DNA of 64,000 bases from TMED88 sp964515335. Lineage in GTDB: Bacteria > Myxococcota_A > UBA9160 > UBA4427. The stretch lies in the NCBI GenBank assembly GCA_964515335.1, contig CAZETS010000013.1, forward strand, positions 19,769-83,768. The letters are read 5' to 3'. Positions 8,111 through 16,609 of this stretch are shown in pieces (within the stretch, counting starts at the first letter, position 1; every line of letters starts with the position of its first letter). A program made the position numbers and the translations under genes. The notes beneath the pieces were generated by a model. The model had not been told where the DNA came from and searched no databases. It saw only the letters and a program-made list of their open reading frames with translations.

Positions 8111-8677
8111 GTGAAGCAAGCGTCGATACACCACGTCCTGGCTCTGGTCGCCGTGCTGACCGCCGCCGCCGGCAGTGCGGTCGCCGAGGAACCGAGGAAG
8201 TCGATCGCCACGATCGTCGCGACGGAGAGCCCCGCCGACGGCACCTCGCAGATCCACACCGAGGTTCTCGAGGAGTGCATCATGACGCTGCCGACCCTCG
8301 AGCAGCTGCAGCCGGTCACCGATGCGCGCTCGGAGTTTCTGAAGGCGATCAACGGTGACATCGAGAACAACGCCTCGACGCGCACGTTCAGCGCGACCGT
8401 CAGCGTCACGTACTCGCTCTATCAGAAGAAGCTCGTCGTCGTCACCGCCAACACGGTCGAGAAGAGCGAGCCCGTCCTACGCGAGGTCGACGGCCGCTTC
8501 GATCAGAGCGTGGTCTTCGAGTCGAACCCGGAGAACGGCGATTCCTTCGCCGGGCGCGACCTCGTCAAGGAGTACTACTTCTCGACGCCGGAGGGCGCGG
8601 CGGCCGACGCGATGCGCAAGGCCGAGGCCTGGATCAAGCAGAAGCAGGCGTTGCTCTGCGGTCCGGACAAGCGCTGA
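8111..8677 (+). CDS. Secreted hypothetical protein
   Basis: The 188-residue product has a clear Sec signal peptide: a short basic start, a hydrophobic core LALVAVLTAAAG and an AVA cleavage site near residue 25. The mature part is about 160 residues, mixed alpha/beta in character, with two cysteines (in LEECIM and LLCGPD) that could form a disulphide in the periplasm. I do not recognise a domain. The consensus ribosome-binding site suggests an abundant protein. It is monocistronic, between a divergent CoA-transferase gene and convergent acyl-CoA dehydrogenase genes. Confidence 0.75.
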   Translation: MKQASIHHVLALVAVLTAAAGSAVAEEPRKSIATIVATESPADGTSQIHTEVLEECIMTLPTLEQLQPVTDARSEFLKAINGDIENNASTRTFSATVSVTYSLYQKKLVVVTANTVEKSEPVLREVDGRFDQSVVFESNPENGDSFAGRDLVKEYYFSTPEGAAADAMRKAEAWIKQKQALLCGPDKR

Positions 8678-8736
8678 GGCGCCGAGACGAGCCCGGTCCG
8701 TGCGGCGCGTCGCCGCGGAGCAGCGCGCCCCGGCTT

Positions 8737-9822
8737 TCAGGTGTCGAGGACGGGTGAGAGCCGCAGGGCGTTCTCCGTGTGCCAGCGCGTCGAGCCGTGG
8801 AACGTCTCCAGGGTCTTGATCCGCTTCAGGTAGATGTGCGGATCGTATTCCCAGGTGAACCCCACGCCGCCGAGCAGCTGGATGGCCTGGCCGCACACGA
8901 AGCGTCCGGCGGGCCCGGCCCACGCCTTCGCGACCGACACCAGGTAGGGCGCCTCGGCGGGATCGCACTCCTCCGCCCAGGCGGCGCGGAAGGCCGCACT
9001 GCGGGTGCTCTCGGCCTTCAGCAGCATGTCGGCGGCGCGGTGCTGCAGGGCCTGGAAGGAGCCGAGCGGCGCTCCGAAGGCCTGCCGCTCCGACGTGTAG
9101 CCGACGGCGATTTCGAGGGCGCGCTCCATCAGCCCGAACATCTCGGCGGCGGCGCCGAGCGCGCCGAGGCGCGTGGCGTCGGCGAGCAGCGCACTGCTCT
9201 TCGCGGAGTCGGCGACGAGCGTGCCCGGGTCGTCGAGCGTGATGCTCGCGAAGCGCTGGGCATGGTCGATCGTGGTCAGCGGCTGCGCGTTCCAGCCGGC
9301 GCCGGGTCGCTCGACGAGGGCGAGCCCCTCGACGGTCTCCACCAGCAGCGCGTCGGCGTGGGCGCCGAAGGGCACGAAGACCTTCGTGCCGTTCACCTTG
9401 CCGCCGCTGCACGTCGCCGCCGGCGCCGCCGGATCGGCGCTGCCCAGGTCCTCGGCTCGCGCGAGCACCACGAGTGACTCGCCTCCGGCGGTGCGATCCG
9501 CCCAGCTCTTCGCGTCCTCCCCGTCGCACGCCGCGAGCGTGCGCGCCGCGACGGCGAGGTCGAGGAACGGCCCCGGAAACGCCACGCGCCCCATCTCGGC
9601 CAGCACGACCGCGTAGGCGATCGGCCCGAGCCCGCCCTGCGCCTCGTCGAGCAGCAGGCCCGGGTAGCCGAGCTCGCCCAACTGCTGGAAGAACGCCTTC
9701 GAGTAGCCCTCTGCGCTCTCCTCCATGACGGCCCGCATCTCGGCGAGCGGCGCCTCCTTCTCGAGGAGTTCGCGGGTGGACGAGCGCAGCAGCGCCTGGT
9801 CTTCGTTCAGCTCGAACTGCAT
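8737..9822 (-). CDS. Acyl-CoA dehydrogenase, smaller subunit of a likely heteromeric pair
   Basis: This 361-residue protein has the acyl-CoA dehydrogenase fold: an N-terminal helical domain (FELNEDQALLRSSTRELL), a beta domain and a C-terminal helical domain with QAFGAPLGSFQALQHRAADM and GGVGFTWEYDPHIYLKR. The glutamate in FTWEYD lines up with the catalytic base of the family. GFTWE-D-H-YLKR endings are typical of FadE subunits that work as alpha2beta2 heterotetramers, as in the mycobacterial steroid side-chain enzymes. The co-directional gene 21 bases upstream encodes a second, larger acyl-CoA dehydrogenase, so the pair probably forms one FAD enzyme. Substrate unknown; a bulky or ring-bearing acyl-CoA is possible. 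Confidence 0.9.
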   Translation of the reverse strand: MQFELNEDQALLRSSTRELLEKEAPLAEMRAVMEESAEGYSKAFFQQLGELGYPGLLLDEAQGGLGPIAYAVVLAEMGRVAFPGPFLDLAVAARTLAACDGEDAKSWADRTAGGESLVVLARAEDLGSADPAAPAATCSGGKVNGTKVFVPFGAHADALLVETVEGLALVERPGAGWNAQPLTTIDHAQRFASITLDDPGTLVADSAKSSALLADATRLGALGAAAEMFGLMERALEIAVGYTSERQAFGAPLGSFQALQHRAADMLLKAESTRSAAFRAAWAEECDPAEAPYLVSVAKAWAGPAGRFVCGQAIQLLGGVGFTWEYDPHIYLKRIKTLETFHGSTRWHTENALRLSPVLDT

Positions 9823-9843
9823 GATGGTCCCCTTCTCCCGCTG

Positions 9844-11022
9844 CTAACGCGCCGTCGGCATGCGCAGCACGCGCTTGGCGATGATGTTGCGCTGCACCTC
9901 GGACGAGCCCGAGTAGATGGTGCCGGCCCGCGACCACAGGTACTGGTACGCCCAGTCGACGTCCGGCCGCGCATTCGGGGCGCGCGCGGCCAACTGGCCC
10001 TGCGGCCCCAGCAGCTCGACGGCCGTGTCGGTCATGTGCTGGTGGTACTCGGACCAGAAGATCTTCTCGATCGACGACTCGGGGCCCGGCGCGATGCCGC
10101 CCGCCATGTTGGCGAGCGTGCGCAGCCCGTTGCCGCGCATCACCTCGTTCTCCACGACGAGACGCCCGAGCTTTTCGCGCACGTCCTCGCGCTCGAGGTC
10201 GCCGCGATCGCCGAGGCCCGACACCAGACCCTGCAGCTGCAGCTCGTACTCGGCGGGACTGCGCAGCGTGGCGGCGCCCCGCTCGTAGCCGAGCACCGTC
10301 ATGGCGATCCGCCAGCCCTCGCCGAGCTGGCCGACGATGTGCTCGCGTTTGGCGAGCGCGCCGTCGAAGAAGACCTCTCCGAACTCCGACTCGCCGGTGA
10401 TCTGCTTGAGGCCGCGCATGTCGACGCCCGGCTGGTCGATCGGCATCAGGAAGAAGGTGATGCCGCCGTAGCGGTCCTCCATGTCGGTGCGCGCCAGCAC
10501 GAAGATCCAGTCCGACCAGGGGCCGAACGTGGTCCACACCTTCTGGCCGTGGATGCGGAAGTCGTCGCCGTCGGGCTCGGCGCGGGTGCGCAGACCGGCC
10601 AGGTCCGACCCGGCGCTCGGCTCGCTGAAGCCCTGGCACCAGATCTCCTCGCCGCTGAGCATCTTCGGAATGAAGCGCTTGCGCTGCTCCTCGTTGCCGT
10701 GATGGATGAGCGCCGGGCCGAGCAGCGAGATGCCGAGGAAGTTCGGCACCTGCGGTGTGTCGGCGTGCACGAGCTCGGCGTGCAGGATCGCCTCCTCCAC
10801 CTCGGTGGCGCCGCGACCGCCCCACTCGGAGGCCCACTGCATGCCGAGGTAGCCGGCGTCGTTCAGCTTGCGCTGCCACTCGCGGCGCACCTCGACGAGG
10901 GCGTCGGCGTCGTAGGCGGGATCCTTCACGTAGGCGGTGAACGGGCGGTCGAGGTTCTGCTCGATCCAGGCGCGCACGTCCTTCTGGAAGGCCAGCTGCT
11001 CTTCGGTGAAGCGGAGATCCAT
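9844..11022 (-). CDS. Acyl-CoA dehydrogenase, larger subunit of a likely heteromeric pair
   Basis: This 392-residue acyl-CoA dehydrogenase begins MDLRFTEEQLAFQKDVRAW and ends with IYSGSSEVQRNIIAKRVLRMP, the C-terminal signature that contacts FAD across the dimer. WCQGFSEPSAGSDLAGLRT in the middle is the flavin/substrate-binding signature. The start at 11022 is chosen because the family begins there and a GAGGAG ribosome-binding site precedes it; upstream in-frame sequence is unlike coding sequence of the family. It is the first gene of a two-gene operon with the smaller dehydrogenase. A palindrome about 100 bases upstream is a candidate operator. Confidence 0.93.
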   Translation of the reverse strand: MDLRFTEEQLAFQKDVRAWIEQNLDRPFTAYVKDPAYDADALVEVRREWQRKLNDAGYLGMQWASEWGGRGATEVEEAILHAELVHADTPQVPNFLGISLLGPALIHHGNEEQRKRFIPKMLSGEEIWCQGFSEPSAGSDLAGLRTRAEPDGDDFRIHGQKVWTTFGPWSDWIFVLARTDMEDRYGGITFFLMPIDQPGVDMRGLKQITGESEFGEVFFDGALAKREHIVGQLGEGWRIAMTVLGYERGAATLRSPAEYELQLQGLVSGLGDRGDLEREDVREKLGRLVVENEVMRGNGLRTLANMAGGIAPGPESSIEKIFWSEYHQHMTDTAVELLGPQGQLAARAPNARPDVDWAYQYLWSRAGTIYSGSSEVQRNIIAKRVLRMPTAR

Positions 11023-11089
11023 CGGGGGGCTCCTCGTCTCGTGTGTGTCTTCGCGCCCGCAGACAGGTGGTACCCCTCCCGATGCGGTT

Positions 11090-11105
11090 GGGCACACCCA
11101 TTGCC
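11090..11105 (+). promoter_or_regulatory. Candidate sigma-54 (-24/-12) promoter
   Basis: GGGCACACCCATTGCC matches the sigma-54 consensus TGGCACGN4TTGCW: invariant GG and GC ten bases apart, plus CAC and TT. It points rightward to the two kinase genes and the NtrC-type regulator, so autoregulation by a sigma-54 activator is plausible. The predicted transcript start is near 11117, leaving a leader of about 385 bases, which is long. Chance matches occur in GC-rich DNA. Confidence 0.45.
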
Positions 11106-11117
11106 ATGGGCCGTCCA

Positions 11118-11137
11118 CTGCATGCTCGCACATGCAG
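11118..11137. repeat. Inverted repeat with extra half-site
   Basis: CTGCATG, six bases, CATGCAG is a perfect 7-bp inverted repeat, and a further CTGCATG lies at 11152-11158. It sits 12 bases beyond the sigma-54-like element and about 100 bases upstream of the acyl-CoA dehydrogenase start. Its size and symmetry suit a dimeric repressor. Confidence 0.5.
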
Positions 11138-11501
11138 GTGAGAGGTCTCGACTGCATGGCTTCCGCTGCACTTCTGGCGCGAGGGCCCACCAGCGGCCCC
11201 TCGCCTGGGCACGCCGATTGCTCTGTGGGATGGGCGAGGTCTGCGGCACGCGAGCGGGTCGCGAAGACGTGGTCCGCGAGAGAGCGGGCCAGCGCCGGAG
11301 AGAGGTCGAGAGATGGGGACACGCGCGGGCCGAGCCAGACGCCACCAGAGCCGGCCCCGGGTTTCGGCGGGATTCGGAATCGCGCCGGACGAGGCGGCGC
11401 CGCTTCCCTCGGGGGTGATGGCCCGTGCCGTGGGACGTCCCGGCTTGCGGCTCCATACTCGCTGCGAGCGGCCTCCCGGCTGCCCAGACGAAGGAAGCGA
11501 C

Positions 11502-12623
11502 GTGTCGGACGAGCATTCGGTCCTCGAGCCGATCATCGAGCGAAGCGCGGCCCGTCGCGAGCGGCGGCACCGCCGCATGGCGCCGCCCGCCGCCGGTCGC
11601 GAAGGCCGCGGCCGCCGGCGCCTCACGCCCGAGCAGCGCGCGTATCGCGCGGCCCGGCGGCGTGCGAACGACCGCCTGCTCTTCTACACGCACTTCGCGG
11701 TCTACGGCTCGGTGCTGCTGCTGCTGCTCGGCACCACGCGCTCGTTCCGAGTGGTGTTCCTGGTCGCGACGTCGTGGGGCATCGCGGTCTTCCTCCACTA
11801 CTTCTGGTCGATCATCGCGCCCGGCCTGCGCGAGCGCTGGGTCGAGCGCGAAGTCGGGCAGCGGGTCGAGCGCGACGTCGAGGGCGAGCGCCAACGCACC
11901 GAGGACCGCCACGTCCGTTCGATGGAGAGCCTGTCGGCCTCGATCGCGCACGAGATCCGCAACCCGATCACCGCCGCGAAGAGCCTGGTGCAGCAGATGG
12001 GCGAGGATCCGGTCTCGCAGACGAACCTCGAGTACGCGAGTGTCGCGCTCGAGGAGCTCGACCGCGTCGAACGCTCGATCTCGCACCTGCTGCGCTTCGC
12101 CCGCGACGAAGAGCTGCGCGTCGAGGCGATCCGGCTGCAGGACGTCGTGACGTCGGGGCTCGAGACGTTCCGCGACCGCATCGAGCGGACGGGTGTCCGC
12201 GTCGAGACCGGGCTCGACACCCCCGGCGAGATGGAGGGCGACGCCGACAAGCTTCGCCGGGTGGTCATCAACCTCGTCGGCAACGCGATCGACGCCCTGT
12301 ATCAGGCGGGCATCGCCGATGCGCGCATCGAGGTGATGTCCGGCGACAACCTGGCCGGCACCGAAGTGTGGTTGCGGGTGCGCGACAACGGCCCCGGCAT
12401 CCCGGACGAGACGCGGGCCAGGATCTTCGATCCGTTCTACACCACGAAGAGTCAGGGGACGGGGCTCGGCCTCGCCCTGTCGCGCAAGGTCGTCGAGGCT
12501 CACGGCGGCGCGATGGAGCTCGAGTCGTCGCCCGGTACCGGCACCGAGTTCGTGCTGGTCTTCCCCAAGGAGCAGCCGCGCGCGCGCGACGCGAAGCGAC
12601 CGTCCGGAGGAGAGCGCTCGTGA
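11502..12623 (+). CDS. Sensor histidine kinase, first of a tandem pair
   Basis: The 373-residue kinase has a basic N-terminus, two membrane segments (about 60-78 and 84-104; a 2TM-type hairpin), a short coiled linker, a HisKA domain with the phospho-acceptor His150 in SIAHEIRNPITAAK, and a HATPase domain (NLVGNAIDAL, DNGPGIP, GTGLGLALSRKVVEAHGG). It lacks any recognisable extracytoplasmic sensor, so the stimulus may be membrane state. GTG at 11502 is chosen for its AAGGAAG ribosome-binding site and because the frame upstream is not protein-like. It is followed 68 bases on by a close paralogue and then by an NtrC-type regulator. Confidence 0.88.
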   Translation: MSDEHSVLEPIIERSAARRERRHRRMAPPAAGREGRGRRRLTPEQRAYRAARRRANDRLLFYTHFAVYGSVLLLLLGTTRSFRVVFLVATSWGIAVFLHYFWSIIAPGLRERWVEREVGQRVERDVEGERQRTEDRHVRSMESLSASIAHEIRNPITAAKSLVQQMGEDPVSQTNLEYASVALEELDRVERSISHLLRFARDEELRVEAIRLQDVVTSGLETFRDRIERTGVRVETGLDTPGEMEGDADKLRRVVINLVGNAIDALYQAGIADARIEVMSGDNLAGTEVWLRVRDNGPGIPDETRARIFDPFYTTKSQGTGLGLALSRKVVEAHGGAMELESSPGTGTEFVLVFPKEQPRARDAKRPSGGERS

Positions 12624-12691
12624 GGGTGTCCACCCACGAAGCCTGCCCGGCGTCGGGTACCCTTTTGCGGCACCAGCTGGAGGAACTCCCG

Positions 12692-13836
12692 ATGGCGCGC
12701 TCACGCGACGAGCGAACCGGCGCCCCCGGCGGCGCGCGCAGCCGGCGCCGCGGCCGTCTGCAGCGTCACGGCCGCCGCCCCCGCGGATCGCAGAAGCCCC
12801 CGGACGAATCGCACGACGCGAGCCTGCTCGGCGAGCTCGACGAGTCGCTGATGGATCCCGAAGAGCGCGCCTGGGCCGAGGCGCATCGCGCCGCGGACGA
12901 GAAGGTGAAGCTCTGGGGCAAGGTCGCCCGGCTGGCCATCGTCGCCGTGCCGTTCATGATCTTCATTCCCTGGGTCGGCTTCGTGATCTTCTTCTTCGGC
13001 GGCATGAACCTCGCCCGCCGGGCCTACCGGATCTACTACGAGCCGAGGCTGCGCGAGCGCTTCATCGACGAGGAGGTCTCGAAGCGCATCGACCGCAGCG
13101 TGCGGGCCGAGCGGCAGAGCCTCGAGGGCGAGCACGCCCAGACCCTCGAGCGGCTCTCGGCCTCGATCGCCCACGAGATCCGCAATCCGATCACCGCCGC
13201 CAAGAGCCTCGTGCAGCAGATGGGCGAGGACCCGGTCAACTCCGAGAACGTCGAGTACGCGAGCGTGGCGCTCGGCGAGCTCGAGCGGGTCGAGCGGTCG
13301 ATCTCGCACCTGCTCCGCTACGCGCGCGAGGAGGAGATGCGCCTCGACGTCGTCCGCCTGGCGGACGTGCTCGATTCGGCGATCGAGACCTTCCGCGACC
13401 GGGCAAGGCGCGAGAACGTGAAGATCGTGAAGAGCTACGACTGCGAGGGCGCGATGCAGGGCGACGCCGAAATGCTGCGCCGCGTGGCCATCAACCTCGT
13501 CGGCAACGCGATGGACGCGCTCGGCGACGGCGCCACCCCGGATCCGCGCATCGACGTGGCGCTCGGCGAGAACCTCGCCGGCACCGAGGTGTGGGTGCGG
13601 GTGTGCGACAACGGCGCGGGCGTCGGCCCCGATGCGCGCGACCGCATCTTCGATCCCTTCTACACGTCGAAGGAGCACGGCACGGGGCTCGGGCTGCCGA
13701 TCACCCGCAAGCTCGTCGAGTCGCACGGCGGCGAGATCGAGCTGACCGAGTCGCGGGGCAGCGGGGCCGAGTTCGTGCTGACCTTCCCGAAGGCGGGCCG
13801 CCGCCGTGAGGGCACGGGGCAGGAGGGAGAAGCCCG

Positions 13837-13840
<4 letters not shown>
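12692..13840 (+). CDS. Sensor histidine kinase, second of a tandem pair
   Basis: This 382-residue paralogue has a basic, disordered N-terminus (1-35), an acidic segment, one hydrophobic hairpin (about 77-107), HisKA with His161 in SIAHEIRNPITAAK and a HATPase domain (NLVGNAMDAL, DNGAGVG, GTGLGLPITRKLVESHGG). The region round the phospho-acceptor is nearly identical to that of the first kinase, while the N-termini differ, which indicates tandem duplication and divergence of the input end. ATG at 12692 follows GGAGG. Its TGA overlaps the GTG of the response regulator, so the two are translationally coupled. Confidence 0.9.
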
Positions 13841-15249
<1,409 letters not shown>

Positions 15250-15301
15250 CGCGCCCACCACGAGACGAACCGAGTCAGGTCACAACCACAGGAGACGAAC
15301 C

Positions 15302-16072
15302 ATGAGCTACAGCAAGCGACCGGGCATGTGGGCCAGGCTGCGAAGCCTGGTCGGAGGCCTCTTCGGCAGCTGGGTGCGCGAGCGCGAGCAGCAGAGCCCG
15401 GAGGTCGTCTACGAGCAGGCGATCGGCGAGCGGGTGCGCCAGTACCGCGAACTCAAGGAGGCCGTGGCCGGCATCCTCTACATGCGCAACAAGCTCGAGC
15501 AGGAGATCAACGAGCGGCGCGTCGAGATCGCGCGCATGCACGACGACGTGCGGCGGGCGGTGCGGGCGGGTCGCGACGAGATCTCGCTCACGCTGATCGG
15601 CCAGAAGCAGGCGCTGTTCGAGGATCTCGAGCGCGCCGAGCAGGAGCTGTCCACGGTGCGCACCCAGGCCGACGAGGCCAAGGCCAACCTCGTTCGCTTC
15701 CGCGAGGAGATCCGCTCGCTGGTGCGCGAGAAGGGCCACATGCTCGCGACCCTGGCGAACGCCCAGGCCCGCCGGCGCCTGCAGGTTGCGATCGAGGGGC
15801 TCTCGGTGGACGCCGAGATGGACGCGCTCGAAAGCGTGCGCGACCACATCTCGCGGATCGCCATGGAGGGCGACCTGAGCAGGGAGATCGGCGACGACGG
15901 CCTGGTGATGCGCGAGCGGCTGCGCGAGTTCCGCGACGAGGCGCGGCGCGAGTCGGCGCGCAGCGAGCTCGATCAGCTCAAGCGCGAGCTCTCGAGCCAC
16001 ACGCTGGCGGGCGAGGCGGTGACGCACGTCGAGCACGGGCGCGAGCCGGCCGCGGCCGCTGCGGCGGGCTGA
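15302..16072 (+). CDS. PspA/IM30-like membrane-stress protein
   Basis: The 256-residue protein is almost entirely alpha-helical with long heptad runs, begins with an amphipathic segment (MWARLRSLVGGLFGSWV) and continues YEQAIGERVRQYRELKEAV, which fits the PspA/IM30 family. The length slightly exceeds the usual 220 or so residues, with an alanine-rich tail. PspA proteins polymerise on damaged inner membrane and limit proton leak. The gene starts 52 bases after the NtrC-type regulator with ACAGGAGA as ribosome-binding site, so it is probably in the same operon. A generic coiled-coil protein is the alternative. Confidence 0.72.
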   Translation: MSYSKRPGMWARLRSLVGGLFGSWVREREQQSPEVVYEQAIGERVRQYRELKEAVAGILYMRNKLEQEINERRVEIARMHDDVRRAVRAGRDEISLTLIGQKQALFEDLERAEQELSTVRTQADEAKANLVRFREEIRSLVREKGHMLATLANAQARRRLQVAIEGLSVDAEMDALESVRDHISRIAMEGDLSREIGDDGLVMRERLREFRDEARRESARSELDQLKRELSSHTLAGEAVTHVEHGREPAAAAAAG

Positions 16073-16107
16073 GCGGGCCGCCGAGTCGCGACGACGCCGT
16101 TCGAACG

Positions 16108-16137
16108 GGCGCCCGGCTCCGCGAGGAGGCGGGCGCC
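16108..16137 (+). terminator. Strong hairpin after pspA-like gene, likely terminator
   Basis: GGCGCCCG at 16108-16115 pairs perfectly with CGGGCGCC at 16130-16137. Inside, CTCC and GGAG pair round a GCGA (GNRA) tetraloop. The stem is followed by TCTTCGTT, a weak U-rich run. It lies 36 bases after the operon's last stop. Confidence 0.6.
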
Positions 16138-16214
16138 TCTTCGTTGCGAGCGCCGGCGTCGTCCGGCCCCGGCGAGTCCTCCCGCGCCACCCTGATCCGT
16201 CCTATCCTTCCGCA

Positions 16215-16571
16215 ATGGGATTCCACATCACCGGACGACTCCACCGCAAGTTCGAAGCCGAGCAGAAGACCGAGCGCTTTCGCAAGCGCGACTTCGTGAT
16301 CGAGCTCGCCGAGAACCCCCGCTACCCGCAGTTCGTGCAGTTCCAGCTGACGGGCGACCGCTGCGAGGCGCTCGACGACTACAAAGAGGGCGACGAGCTG
16401 CGGCTCGAGTTCAGCCTGCGCGGCCGCGAGTGGACGCCCCAGGGCGGCGAGACGCGCTACTTCAACAGCCTCGACGTCTGGACCATCGAGCGCGCCGCGG
16501 ATGCGCCCCACGGCGACGAGCCGCCGCCGCCCGAGGAGCCGCCGGGCTTCGCGGACGATCCGCCCTTCTGA
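16215..16571 (+). CDS. DUF3127 protein with SSB-like acidic C-terminus
   Basis: This 118-residue protein matches DUF3127: a strand-rich core running from FHITGRLHRKF through DFVIELAENPRYPQFVQFQLTG to LRLEFSLRGREW and FNSLDVWTIER. The pattern suggests an OB-like fold. A proline/glutamate-rich linker follows, and the protein ends GFADDPPF. The last residues resemble the DDDIPF tip by which bacterial single-stranded-DNA-binding proteins recruit repair enzymes. DNA binding is therefore a reasonable inference, not an established role for the family. It is a single gene, between the hairpin after the PspA-like gene and the convergent sulfatase-like gene. Confidence 0.75.
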   Translation: MGFHITGRLHRKFEAEQKTERFRKRDFVIELAENPRYPQFVQFQLTGDRCEALDDYKEGDELRLEFSLRGREWTPQGGETRYFNSLDVWTIERAADAPHGDEPPPPEEPPGFADDPPF

Positions 16572-16609
16572 TTCGGACGCGCCCGTCGGCGCGCCGAGGG
16601 CTCGGCCTG

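Larger units (their letters stand above)
11023..11501. other. Divergent regulatory region, 479 bases
   Basis: This gap separates the acyl-CoA dehydrogenase operon (minus strand) from the histidine kinase operon (plus strand). It holds a sigma-54-like promoter, an inverted repeat and a third copy of its half-site (separate entries). The right two-thirds is featureless GC-rich sequence; the frame upstream of the kinase is open but unlike a protein. Confidence 0.5.
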
